Assembly: GCF_014982855.1 (NCBI RefSeq)
Contig: NZ_JADCKF010000004.1
Span: 1 to 64,000 of the forward strand
DNA: 64,000 nucleotides
Direction of reading: 5' to 3'
DNA from: Pseudoflavonifractor gallinarum
GTDB lineage: Bacteria > Bacillota > Clostridia > Oscillospirales > Oscillospiraceae
The notes under the pieces are model-generated. The model ran no database searches and was not told where the DNA came from. It was given only the letters and a program-made list of their open reading frames with translations. The translations under genes and the position numbers were made by a program. Positions within the stretch are counted from its first letter, which is position 1. Every line of letters begins with the position of its first letter. Shown here in pieces: positions 16,093-22,780 of the stretch.

Positions 16093-16527
16093 TCACCATT
16101 CCATCTGGTTCATATCCGGAAGTTTTTCGCTGTCCAAATCGACCACATGGGTCAGCGGTATTTTTATATCATCTACCAGAATCAGTACCTGGTTGAATTC
16201 ATCTATTCTTCTCAGGCGTCCAGTAGTTGTTATATATTGACCACCATCCTTTTTCTCATCTGGTCGGAACCATGTTACGGTAATCTCCGGACATTCTTTG
16301 ATATGCTCCAATAAGATGCGCTGCTTTTGATCAAGCACTGCCTTATCATCATCGCTTAATTCAATTTGTCGGTCCGTCAGCCTCGCCGTTTCGGCAAGAG
16401 CTGCGCTGTGACCGGCAAGAGCCGCAAAGGGAGAAAACTGGGCCGCTCGGTCTGAGATAGGCATTCTCGGATGTCTGGAAGAGGTAGGATGCGGCAGCGA
16501 AATAATATCATCATAGGGACCGCTCAT
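16093..16527 (-). CDS. YolD-like protein
   Basis: This 144-residue protein matches the YolD-like family: an N-terminal PHPTSSRHPRMPISDRAAQFSPFAAL motif region, then a small beta domain with a VTWF and GRLRRIDEFNQVLIL strand pattern. YolD-like proteins are coded next to UmuC/Y-family polymerases in Firmicutes and are thought to act with them in translesion synthesis, as UmuD does elsewhere. The start overlaps the polymerase stop by 4 nt. Confidence 0.8.
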   Translation of the reverse strand: MSGPYDDIISLPHPTSSRHPRMPISDRAAQFSPFAALAGHSAALAETARLTDRQIELSDDDKAVLDQKQRILLEHIKECPEITVTWFRPDEKKDGGQYITTTGRLRRIDEFNQVLILVDDIKIPLTHVVDLDSEKLPDMNQMEW

Positions 16528-18044
16528 GCCTGATGTCCTCCAATCGTCTGATTTCTCTCTCTGGCTGTGGCCCCATCTTCCAGGTTCAAACCTTTGAGGA
16601 TAGCGTTCTTACCAAACTTCTTTTTGATCCCCAGTATGGTTTCCTGAATCTTTCTCTCCCGAGCGTGTTCAGCTGCGTTTTCTGCCTTTTGCTTTTCCTT
16701 TGCCGCATAGTCAGTGAAGAGATCCAACTGCTCCACCTCGTCCTGCTTGGGTACTTTTTCTTCATGAAGTAGACGATTTGCGCTGATACTGAGACGACGA
16801 ACCAGCAACGCCTTGTCCACGATTCGATCATAGAGAGCGGTGATTGTTTCCAGTAGATCGTTTGCCGAAGATGTATAGGAGAAATTTTCTGTCCCTACAG
16901 CGTGCTTGGGAATCTTTCGTCCGTAACGGTCCGTGGTGGTTTCTCCGGCATACGCTGCGCCCCCTCGGGTGGGTGCCAGATTTTCAATGTCATAGCCTAC
17001 AGTCAACACCAGCTGGTTGGTGACCAGTCCTTTATCTACCAGATCCAGTGCCAGCGAATCCGCCATCTCGCGGACTACCAGTCGCGCCTTATCAAAGGGA
17101 TAGGGACACTGAAGCACCTGACCGGAAACGATACTCTTGTTTTCTGGCTTGTATGCTTTCACATCTGCAATGGTGCAGGGTTCCCAGCCCCAAGCATGGT
17201 CAATGAGCAGTTCTGCGTTGACCCCAAAGAGGCGGTAGAGCAGTTCCTCATTGTGATAGTCCGTGGGCTTCCCAATGGAACACCGGGCAATGTCGCCCAT
17301 AGTGTACAGGCCATTCGCCTCCAGTTTGGTGGCGTACCCTCTGCCGACCCGCCAAAAATCCGTGAGCGGGCGGTGACTCCAAAGCAGTTTCCGGTAGGTC
17401 ATCTCGTTTAGTTTGGCAATCCGTACACCATCCTTATCTGGCTGGACATGCTTTGCTACGATATCCATGGCGATCTTGGCCAAATATAGGTTTGGCCCCA
17501 TTCCGGCCGCAGCAGTGATTCCGGTGGTTTTCAGTATATCCAAAATAATCGTCTGAGCCAGCTCTCTGTCAGTCATCTTATAGGTGTCCAGGTAGTTGGT
17601 GACATCCATGAAGACCTCATCAATGGAATATGGAAAAATATCCTCGGGAGCCAGATATTTCAGATAAACGCCATAGATTTTAGTGCTCCAGTCAATATAA
17701 TGCGCCATCCGGGGTGGAGCAACAATGTAGTCCAGTGCCAGAGAAGAGTCTCGCTGTACTTCCGGGTCGTTCCAGGACGAACCAGTAAGCTGCCGTCCGG
17801 GAGCCGCCTGCCTGCGTCTGGCATTGACCTCTGCCACCTTCTGCACTACCTCGAAGAGCCGTGCCCGTCCCGAGATACCATAGGATTTTAGGGATGGGGT
17901 GACCGCCAGGCAGATAGTTTTTTCTGTGCGACGGAGATCCGCCACAACAAGGTTTGTTGTCATCGGGTCCAATCCGCGCTCCACACATTCTACACTTGCA
18001 TAAAAACTTTTGAGATCGCAACAGATGTAGGTTCGTTCCTTCAT
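16524..18044 (-). CDS. Y-family (UmuC/DinB-like) translesion DNA polymerase
   Basis: This 506-residue polymerase copies damaged DNA with low fidelity. Catalytic carboxylates are D10 (CCDLKSFYASVE) and D142-E143 (YSIDEVFMD). The palm is followed by the thumb region with a helix-hairpin-helix (LEANGLYTMGDIARC) and a little-finger domain with VVREMADSLALDLVDKGLVT. It resembles the UmuC-like proteins of Firmicutes mobile elements. It is co-transcribed with the YolD-like gene. An imperfect LexA-like site (AGAAC-AAGT-GTGCT on the minus strand) abuts a TATAAT about 60 nt upstream, fitting SOS control. Confidence 0.9.
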   Translation of the reverse strand: MKERTYICCDLKSFYASVECVERGLDPMTTNLVVADLRRTEKTICLAVTPSLKSYGISGRARLFEVVQKVAEVNARRRQAAPGRQLTGSSWNDPEVQRDSSLALDYIVAPPRMAHYIDWSTKIYGVYLKYLAPEDIFPYSIDEVFMDVTNYLDTYKMTDRELAQTIILDILKTTGITAAAGMGPNLYLAKIAMDIVAKHVQPDKDGVRIAKLNEMTYRKLLWSHRPLTDFWRVGRGYATKLEANGLYTMGDIARCSIGKPTDYHNEELLYRLFGVNAELLIDHAWGWEPCTIADVKAYKPENKSIVSGQVLQCPYPFDKARLVVREMADSLALDLVDKGLVTNQLVLTVGYDIENLAPTRGGAAYAGETTTDRYGRKIPKHAVGTENFSYTSSANDLLETITALYDRIVDKALLVRRLSISANRLLHEEKVPKQDEVEQLDLFTDYAAKEKQKAENAAEHARERKIQETILGIKKKFGKNAILKGLNLEDGATARERNQTIGGHQA

Positions 18045-18091
18045 ACCTGACTCACTTCCTTTCCCTATATAATGTGTACTGCTAATTTAAC

Positions 18092-18113
18092 GCCATTATA
18101 GCACACTTGTTCT
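18092..18113 (-). promoter_or_regulatory. Probable SOS-controlled promoter of the polymerase operon
   Basis: On the minus strand AGAACAAGTGTGC is directly followed by TATAAT. It differs by one base per site core from GAAC-N4-GTTC, the Firmicutes LexA box. A clear -35 is not seen. Confidence 0.4.
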
Positions 18114-18211
18114 ATGCCCGCTATTGTAAATTGTCACCATCATTATAGCGCCAAAAGCCCCAGCATTAAACCTACACTGAGGACGGCTATTAATAATGTG
18201 GTGTGTTTTCC

Positions 18212-18556
18212 TCACACCAAGCCAACACTGATTCCGAGTGCCTGGTTAACCTGTTGCATTTCGTAGTCGTTAAGTACTCCAATCCGATCCATGAGTCTGG
18301 ACTTATCGATTGTGCGAATCTGCTCCATTAAGATTACAGAGTTGCAACGCAGTTTGTCTACCTGTCGATTGATACTAACATGGGTTGGAAGGTTTGTCTT
18401 TCTCCTACTGGTTATGGGAGCTGCAATCACAGTAGGGCTGTACCGGTTCCCGACATTGTTCTGGAGAATCACAACAGGACGGATACCACCCTGTTCAGAC
18501 CCAACCACTGGCCGCAAATCTGCATAGTAAATGTCCCCGCGATAATATGTTTTCAA
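18212..18556 (-). CDS. mazF: MazF/PemK-type endoribonuclease toxin
   Basis: This ~114-residue protein has the MazF/NdoA fold signature: [37 protein letters not shown] and a C-terminal helix with [13 protein letters not shown]. MazF cleaves single-stranded RNA at short sequence motifs. AAGGAGG is spaced 9 nt from a TTG at 18556, a better start than the in-frame GTG at 18565 that touches the ribosome-binding site. No MazE-like antitoxin is found in the ~680 nt upstream or just downstream, so it is a solo toxin gene or is held by an unlinked partner. Confidence 0.85.
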   Translation of the reverse strand: MKTYYRGDIYYADLRPVVGSEQGGIRPVVILQNNVGNRYSPTVIAAPITSRRKTNLPTHVSINRQVDKLRCNSVILMEQIRTIDKSRLMDRIGVLNDYEMQQVNQALGISVGLV

Positions 18557-18594
18557 GAAACCCACCTCCTTAGTTTTTAGAGCTTAATACCACA

Positions 18595-19197
18595 AAAATA
18601 GGGACCGCTCCCACATCTCCCGCCTCTGGTTGGAATGCTTGCATACATGGCATATTCCGGTCAATAAACGGTACTTGGGCAGAAGCGGTCCCCATGGCTT
18701 CTGATATTAAGACTTCACATTTGTGTTGTCTTTATGCTGCGCTCGTATTCGACACTACTTCCCCAAGCGCAGAACCAGCGAATACAATGCTGGCTCATAG
18801 GGCGATTAGTCTGAACCACGGATGGCTTCACCGTGTCATGGGAATCTCACCCCCGGCAGGATCTCTGTCGGCCGCCCTCCTTGCTTGCGTCTGGGACTGG
18901 ACGGAAGTATCATTATCCCTGATGGAATCATTGCGATACAGCTTGCCACAGGCTGTTTTATGGACGAATGGACCCGCTTAGCACCTTATTTGGCCGTCGT
19001 TGATAGGTAATTATGCAGTTGAGCCTTCGAACTCTTATTCAATTCAATGTTTTCTTCGAGTCAATCTGCAACAGCACCTACAGGTGGTCTTGGCGCATTC
19101 TCCAATGTCGCTTGCCCCGGTCACGAGGCCCCATCAGGAAAGTATTCAGACAATCGGATATTCGGCTTTCAAGGTTCACGAGGGAGAGATAAATTTA
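18595..19197. ncRNA. Gene-free, hairpin-rich stretch; candidate large structured RNA
   Basis: About 600 nt hold no convincing protein gene on either strand. Many arms pair: 18601-18609 with 18684-18692 (GGGACCGCT/AGCGGTCCC), 18632-18638 with 18650-18658, 18737-18743 with 18766-18772 (CTGCGCT/AGCGCAG), 18775-18779 with 18789-18793, 18817-18821 with 18831-18835, 18907-18911 with 18935-18939, and 18938-18942 with 18952-18956. The spacing of nested hairpins over 350 nt looks like a folded RNA. Size and mobile-element setting recall the large ornate RNAs such as ROOL and GOLLD, but I cannot confirm a class or strand. Confidence 0.4.
19160..19177 (+). repeat. Copy 2 of an 18-nt motif
   Basis: ATTCGGCTTTCAAGGTTC differs in two adjacent bases from the copy at 15709-15726 and is followed by ACGAGGGAGAG. 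It lies at the end of the gene-free stretch, 20 nt before a hairpin. Confidence 0.4.
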
Positions 19198-19230
19198 CCC
19201 CCTCACTACTAAGCCGAGTTCGTGAGGGGG
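19198..19230 (-). terminator. Hairpin terminator after the sigma-like gene
   Basis: CCCCCTCAC (19198-19206) and GTGAGGGGG (19222-19230) form a 9-bp GC-rich stem with a 15-nt loop, 18 nt after the stop of the sigma-like gene. The T-run on the minus strand is weak. Confidence 0.6.
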
Positions 19231-19248
19231 TTGAGAACCAAAAATTTT

Positions 19249-19671
19249 TTATTTTGCTTTCATCATGGTTCTGAGTTTGTCCAAGACCTTCTGCCGGCGC
19301 TTATTGACACCCTTTTGGGAAATGCCAATCTGCTGTGCATATTCCCGTTCTGTCATGCACTCAAAGTACAACGCCTGTATCAATTCCATATCCTGCGGAG
19401 GAAGCATACCAAGGTATTGGTGCAGTTTTTCACGCAAGATACTGTAAATGGCAGAATCCTCAACTCGTTCAGAGGTCATGTCGGGGATCATATCCTCACC
19501 AAGCAGTTCATCTGTGTCGAGGTCACTATATAAGACCTTGCCATTCCTTATGTCTTTCTCATCCAAAGTACGAGTGTGTCGTTCAATACTGTAATATGCT
19601 CGATACACTTCTTTGCTAACATCTACCAGGATTCCATCTACCCGAATCCTGTATTTTCTTTCTTCTGCCAT
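19249..19671 (-). CDS. Sigma-70-like protein (region 4 type)
   Basis: This 140-residue protein has a C-terminal sigma region 4 helix-turn-helix (LPPQDMELIQALYFECMTEREYAQQIG, then SQKGVNKRRQKVLDKL) and a short beta-rich N-terminus (YRIRVDGILVDVSKEVYRAYY). Proteins of this form are common in Firmicutes conjugative elements and phages, where they act as small sigma factors or late-gene activators. The ribosome-binding site CGGAGG overlaps the base of a long leader hairpin, so translation may be controlled. Confidence 0.8.
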   Translation of the reverse strand: MAEERKYRIRVDGILVDVSKEVYRAYYSIERHTRTLDEKDIRNGKVLYSDLDTDELLGEDMIPDMTSERVEDSAIYSILREKLHQYLGMLPPQDMELIQALYFECMTEREYAQQIGISQKGVNKRRQKVLDKLRTMMKAK

Positions 19672-19679
19672 GTGGCAAA

Positions 19680-19730
19680 CCTCCGTAGCTTCAAGATTTT
19701 GATTGGTGAATCAAAACCTCGGAGCTACGG
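19680..19730 (-). promoter_or_regulatory. Leader hairpin overlapping the ribosome-binding site of the sigma-like gene
   Basis: CCGTAGCT (19683-19690) pairs with AGCTACGG (19723-19730), and an inner TTTTGATT/AATCAAAA stem has a 4-nt loop. On the minus strand the 3' arm runs into CGGAGG, the Shine-Dalgarno of the sigma-like gene 8 nt before its ATG. Folding could hide part of it. Confidence 0.5.
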
Positions 19731-19784
19731 GTACTTGGCAGTGAACGCCTCCCAGCGCATGCCGGCCCTCCTAATGCCGGGCAG

Positions 19785-19820
19785 AAAAAAAGCCGGGGGG
19801 CGTTATAACGCCCTCCGGCT
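19785..19820 (-). terminator. Rho-independent terminator (distal of a tandem pair)
   Basis: A 28-nt hairpin around the palindrome GGGCGTTATAACGCCC is followed by seven T on the minus strand. A further perfect 12-bp stem, CATTCCTGCCGC/GCGGCAGGAATG (19821-19851), sits immediately before it. Together they separate the gene at 19994-20530 from the sigma-like gene. Confidence 0.8.
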
Positions 19821-19851
19821 CATTCCTGCCGCCATATTTGCGGCAGGAATG

Positions 19852-19890
19852 AAAAAGGACCCGGTCACCGCGGAAAGCGGTGTCGAGTCC
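19852..19890 (-). terminator. Rho-independent terminator (proximal of a tandem pair)
   Basis: On the minus strand GGAC...CACCGC pairs with GCGGTG...GTCC, followed by TTTTT. It lies ~100 nt after the stop of the HTH-like gene. Confidence 0.75.
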
Positions 19891-19993
19891 TTATGTTAAG
19901 TATTCAAATTTTAGAGCATACCTGCCACTGTAGCCAGTATAGCAGGTTCAAAATCGGAAGGGAGTAGGGATTCCGTCGGGGATGTATCGGGCT

Positions 19994-20530
19994 TTAGTCG
20001 GGATAAAGTCGGGGCACCCCATCCATCAATTCAGGGATAACATAGCCAAACAGACAGATAGAAAACAGATAAATCGCCTCCTTTTTTCGGTCATAAAACA
20101 CGCTGCGCTCCATATTCAACTCATCCAGAAGCTCTTTTTCGGTACTATTGAAACGGTAAATGAATTGCTTGCTGAGGATCTCATAGTACAACTCTCCTCG
20201 ATCTGGATACCGCTTCAGGCGTAGTAATGCACGATTGATTACATCTACCAGCATTTGGCTTTGGATAACGCAGCAGACTTTCTCCTCAAAATCCTGCAAA
20301 TCTATATCTGGAGCAAAGTTCTCCAGATAGCATAGTCCGGTACTCAGGTCCTGATCGCCCAATTCCCAGGCATACTCCTGGAGCTCTTGAGCTCGCTCAC
20401 TCAACACCCAGACAACATCCCGATAAATTTTGAGAATCAACTTGCTCTTATGAAAAGCCACCGTGCTGTCCAGACCAAGTGATGAAAGTCTGCTGTGGCA
20501 TTTGCGGATCGTTGCACTCTCTTTCCTCAT
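19994..20530 (-). CDS. Putative HTH/sigma-like regulator of the mobile module
   Basis: This 178-residue protein starts at 20530 after AGGAGG. It is mostly helical. The C-terminal part (EILSKQFIYRFNSTEKELLDELNMERSVFYDRKKEAIYLFSICLFG) resembles the helix-turn-helix region of small phage and ICE regulators such as ArpU- or sigma-like proteins. I do not recognise a named family. Its promoter region carries the 18-bp palindrome GTTCGCTG-GC-CAGCGAAC, 17 nt before the start. The XRE gene has the same operator, so both are likely under one repressor. Confidence 0.55.
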   Translation of the reverse strand: MRKESATIRKCHSRLSSLGLDSTVAFHKSKLILKIYRDVVWVLSERAQELQEYAWELGDQDLSTGLCYLENFAPDIDLQDFEEKVCCVIQSQMLVDVINRALLRLKRYPDRGELYYEILSKQFIYRFNSTEKELLDELNMERSVFYDRKKEAIYLFSICLFGYVIPELMDGVPRLYPD

Positions 20531-20546
20531 GGTTTCCTCCTTCCTT

Positions 20547-20564
20547 GTTCGCTGGCCAGCGAAC
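20547..20564. promoter_or_regulatory. Operator palindrome, copy 1
   Basis: GTTCGCTGGCCAGCGAAC is a perfect 18-bp palindrome, 17 nt upstream of the gene starting at 20530. The copy at 21652-21669 has the same 8-nt half-sites and a different centre (TG). Confidence 0.75.
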
Positions 20565-20595
20565 ATTTTGAGCATAAAAACTTACCAGGGGCAGG

Positions 20596-20621
20596 TATAG
20601 GGTCCTGGTGAGGACCCTATA
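20596..20621 (-). terminator. Stem-loop after the ImmA/IrrE gene
   Basis: TATAGGGTCC and GGACCCTATA form a perfect 10-bp stem with a 6-nt loop, 16 nt after the ImmA/IrrE-like stop. There is no T-run, so termination strength is uncertain. Confidence 0.5.
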
Positions 20622-20637
20622 TCCAAGGCACCCTTAT

Positions 20638-21252
20638 TTACATTAAATTGTGCGACTGCAAGCGAATTTGCATAGCTTGTTTGGAAACCTCAAATATCTG
20701 AGCCATCTCTGCAACTATTTGCTCCATAGTTCTTCCGGAGCGGAGACGATAAAAACACTTTTTGATTTGCGGAAGCGGCATCAGAAGGGCTGTTGCCAAC
20801 GCATCCGCTTGTCTCTCTATCACTCCATCGCTCTCGTCAGTAGAGCACTGTCCATTGTATGCTGCAATATTTCCAGTCCCAGAATACAGATTCTTATGTA
20901 GCACCCAGTGGGCCAGCTCATGGGCACATGTGAAGCGAAGTCGCCCGATACTGCGAGTTTCACAAAGGCGTTCATCAATCAGAATCGTTCCTTTTCTGAC
21001 AGCAATGATTTTATACGACCGTTCATCCATATCATATAGGATGACGGGGCCGTCATCAAAGATGGTTTCTCCCAATACAGCACCATTTTTGCGGAGAATG
21101 TGATACTCCAGAATCAGGTCGAACTTTACTTCGATGATAGCTTCGATGGGGATCGGTCTCGGTTCACCACTCAGAAGCGAGCTGTCATATTCCATCAGGA
21201 TTTTGCGTGCAATAGCTTCAACTGTCTCCAAGCGAATTCGCGGAACTGACAC
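20638..21252 (-). CDS. ImmA/IrrE-family metallopeptidase
   Basis: This 204-residue protein has the zinc peptidase motif HELAH at residues 111-115 in a CAHELAHWVLH context, followed by a helical C-terminus (RQADALATALLMPLPQIKKCF). ImmA-type proteases cleave an XRE repressor after DNA damage or another signal and so switch on a mobile element. The XRE gene lies 12 nt upstream on the same strand, which is the classical pairing. The two form one operon with a LexA-like site in its promoter. Confidence 0.85.
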   Translation of the reverse strand: MSVPRIRLETVEAIARKILMEYDSSLLSGEPRPIPIEAIIEVKFDLILEYHILRKNGAVLGETIFDDGPVILYDMDERSYKIIAVRKGTILIDERLCETRSIGRLRFTCAHELAHWVLHKNLYSGTGNIAAYNGQCSTDESDGVIERQADALATALLMPLPQIKKCFYRLRSGRTMEQIVAEMAQIFEVSKQAMQIRLQSHNLM

Positions 21253-21264
21253 CGTAGGCCCCCC

Positions 21265-21624
21265 TTATCGCGGTCGATTTTTCATTTGCTCAATGAATGC
21301 CTGCCATTCCTCGTCGGTGGCATTCACATCTTTAGAAACACGAAGTGCTGCACGAACGATATCCTTTTGCATGATATACTCTGGTAGATCGGCAGAAATC
21401 CTATTCCGAGACTTTGCAGCTAAGTCAAGCAGCCTTTCATGATCGGTTTTGCTGAGATCCAGATAGCGAGATATCCGTTCTACAAAATCACCTTCTGGTG
21501 CGGGACGACGGCTCTGCTCAACATCACTGAGATACCCACATGCAATACCAAGATGCTTTGCGGTTTCTCGCAGCGTTAGCCTAAGTTCTTTACGCTTTGC
21601 AGAGATAAACGCTCCAAAAGTCAT
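21265..21624 (-). CDS. XRE-family repressor
   Basis: This 119-residue protein starts at 21624 behind GGAGG; a longer reading upstream would run through the operators. The helix-turn-helix covers residues ~3-60 (FGAFISAKRKELRLTLRETA, then GIACGYLSDVEQSRR). It is probably the repressor cleaved by the ImmA/IrrE-like protease encoded just downstream. The 18-bp palindrome GTTCGCTG-TG-CAGCGAAC lies between its promoter and start, as expected for autoregulation. Confidence 0.85.
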   Translation of the reverse strand: MTFGAFISAKRKELRLTLRETAKHLGIACGYLSDVEQSRRPAPEGDFVERISRYLDLSKTDHERLLDLAAKSRNRISADLPEYIMQKDIVRAALRVSKDVNATDEEWQAFIEQMKNRPR

Positions 21625-21651
21625 GGTGACTTGCCTCCTGTTATTGAGGGT

Positions 21652-21669
21652 GTTCGCTGTGCAGCGAAC
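21652..21669. promoter_or_regulatory. Operator palindrome, copy 2
   Basis: GTTCGCTGTGCAGCGAAC is an 18-bp inverted repeat downstream of the XRE promoter and 28 nt before the XRE start. It matches copy 1 at 20547-20564 in both half-sites. Confidence 0.75.
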
Positions 21670-21678
21670 TCTTAATTT

Positions 21679-21708
21679 CATTATAGTCAGAACAGGTGTT
21701 CTATTCAA
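21679..21708 (-). promoter_or_regulatory. XRE promoter with LexA-like box in its spacer
   Basis: On the minus strand TTGAAT, a 17-nt spacer and TATAAT form a good promoter. The spacer contains AGAAC-ACCT-GTTCT (21689-21702), a perfect palindrome that fits the Firmicutes LexA box GAAC-N4-GTTC. This would tie derepression of the module to SOS. Confidence 0.65.
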
Positions 21709-21712
21709 TGGC

Positions 21713-21763
21713 AAAAAAAAGAGTTCCCCGCAAGGTGTTAAAATTCTTTAACACCTTGCGGGG
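21713..21763 (-). terminator. Strong terminator after the WYL gene
   Basis: CCCCGCAAGGTGTTAAA (21726-21742) and TTTAACACCTTGCGGGG (21747-21763) form a 17-bp stem with a 4-nt loop. On the minus strand it is followed by AACTC and eight T. I see no comparable terminator between here and the right edge of the window, so it may end the transcript of the whole gene array plus the WYL gene. Confidence 0.85.
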
Positions 21764-21767
21764 GTTC

Positions 21768-22724
21768 TCATATAAATGTACGAGCGATATCCTGCATTTT
21801 ATCTACACAGGATTGGGGTGACAAAATTCGTATTTTTCCCATAAACTTAAATACCCACCCATAAAAGGTTCCGCTGGGGTTGACTTCAATTATCACTGTA
21901 AAGTGGGTATCATCATATGGAGATATCTCGATGTCTTCACCATAATGGTCAATGATGACCCGCATCAGCTCATTGGAACAGAGAAGTTTGACCTGCTCTG
22001 CATGCTCTGCCGCAAACATATCAACCATTTTGTTCGTATAGGCGGCTACATCAAAATCAGGCATTGGCTGGAACTTGGAATCCAACGGCTCCACGCTGGT
22101 CAGACGATCCACACGAAAATGGGCAATTCCCTTATGCTTATGAGAGTAACCAATCAAATAATAATGGTCGTTCTTCCACTCCAAAGCATAGGGGTCCAGA
22201 ATATAGCGATATCCATCGTGTTTCAGGATTTTCTTTTTCTCTGGCGTGTACTCATAGTATTGGAAACTGATTTGGTGTTGATCCAAGATAGCAGTCTGAA
22301 TGCTATCAATGATGTAATAGACCTTTTCGTTATGCGGCTTCACACGGCTGGAGAGGCTGGCCAACCTTTGGAGCTGTTCCGCCTGTTGGATGCTGGTCAA
22401 CTGTCCCAGCTTTTGAATTAGTGCCTGAGATTTTTTCGCAGAAATCACCTTGGAGGATGCCACGGCATCTACAAGCATCTTCAACTCAGGATATTCAAAA
22501 ATTCGGCTGCCAATGAAATATCTGTTTTGTGTGCTTTTGATTTGGACGATATCAATTCCTGCGGTGTCCAGCGCCTCCAAGTCAGTATAGACAGTTTGAC
22601 GCACAGATGGAATCCCTTTGCTTTTGAGGTACTCTATCATCTCAGATACTGTAACCGCATGTGCTTCATCGGTTTGCTGATAAAGAAACCGCAGCAGCTC
22701 AATGATACGGATATTACTCTGCAT
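21768..22724 (-). CDS. WYL-domain transcriptional regulator
   Basis: This ~318-residue protein starts at 22724 after TAGGAGG. A winged HTH (residues ~5-70, RIIELLRFLYQQTDEAHAVT, then RQTVYTDLEALDTAGIDI) is followed by a WYL domain (ISFQYYEYTP, then YALEWKNDHYYLIGYSHKHK, HFRVDRLTSV) and a WCX C-terminus. WYL regulators bind small ligands or nucleic acids and often control defence loci. Only 56 nt without a hairpin separate it from the last gene of the long immunity array on the same strand, so read-through from the array is likely and control of the array is possible. Confidence 0.85.
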   Translation of the reverse strand: MQSNIRIIELLRFLYQQTDEAHAVTVSEMIEYLKSKGIPSVRQTVYTDLEALDTAGIDIVQIKSTQNRYFIGSRIFEYPELKMLVDAVASSKVISAKKSQALIQKLGQLTSIQQAEQLQRLASLSSRVKPHNEKVYYIIDSIQTAILDQHQISFQYYEYTPEKKKILKHDGYRYILDPYALEWKNDHYYLIGYSHKHKGIAHFRVDRLTSVEPLDSKFQPMPDFDVAAYTNKMVDMFAAEHAEQVKLLCSNELMRVIIDHYGEDIEISPYDDTHFTVIIEVNPSGTFYGWVFKFMGKIRILSPQSCVDKMQDIARTFI

Positions 22725-22780
22725 TGTGATCACCTCCTAAATAGAGTTTTGTGCTCTCAAAATTATGCTCCTGCTGTTTC

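Noticed and set aside
18694-18981. A 95-codon plus-strand frame in the gene-free stretch
   Set aside because: No ribosome-binding site, no recognisable motif, and it runs through several hairpin arms; a structured RNA or non-coding DNA explains the stretch better.
21625-21714. A longer N-terminus for the XRE repressor starting at 21714
   Set aside because: It would translate the promoter, LexA-like box and operator palindrome; the ATG at 21624 follows a strong GGAGG.
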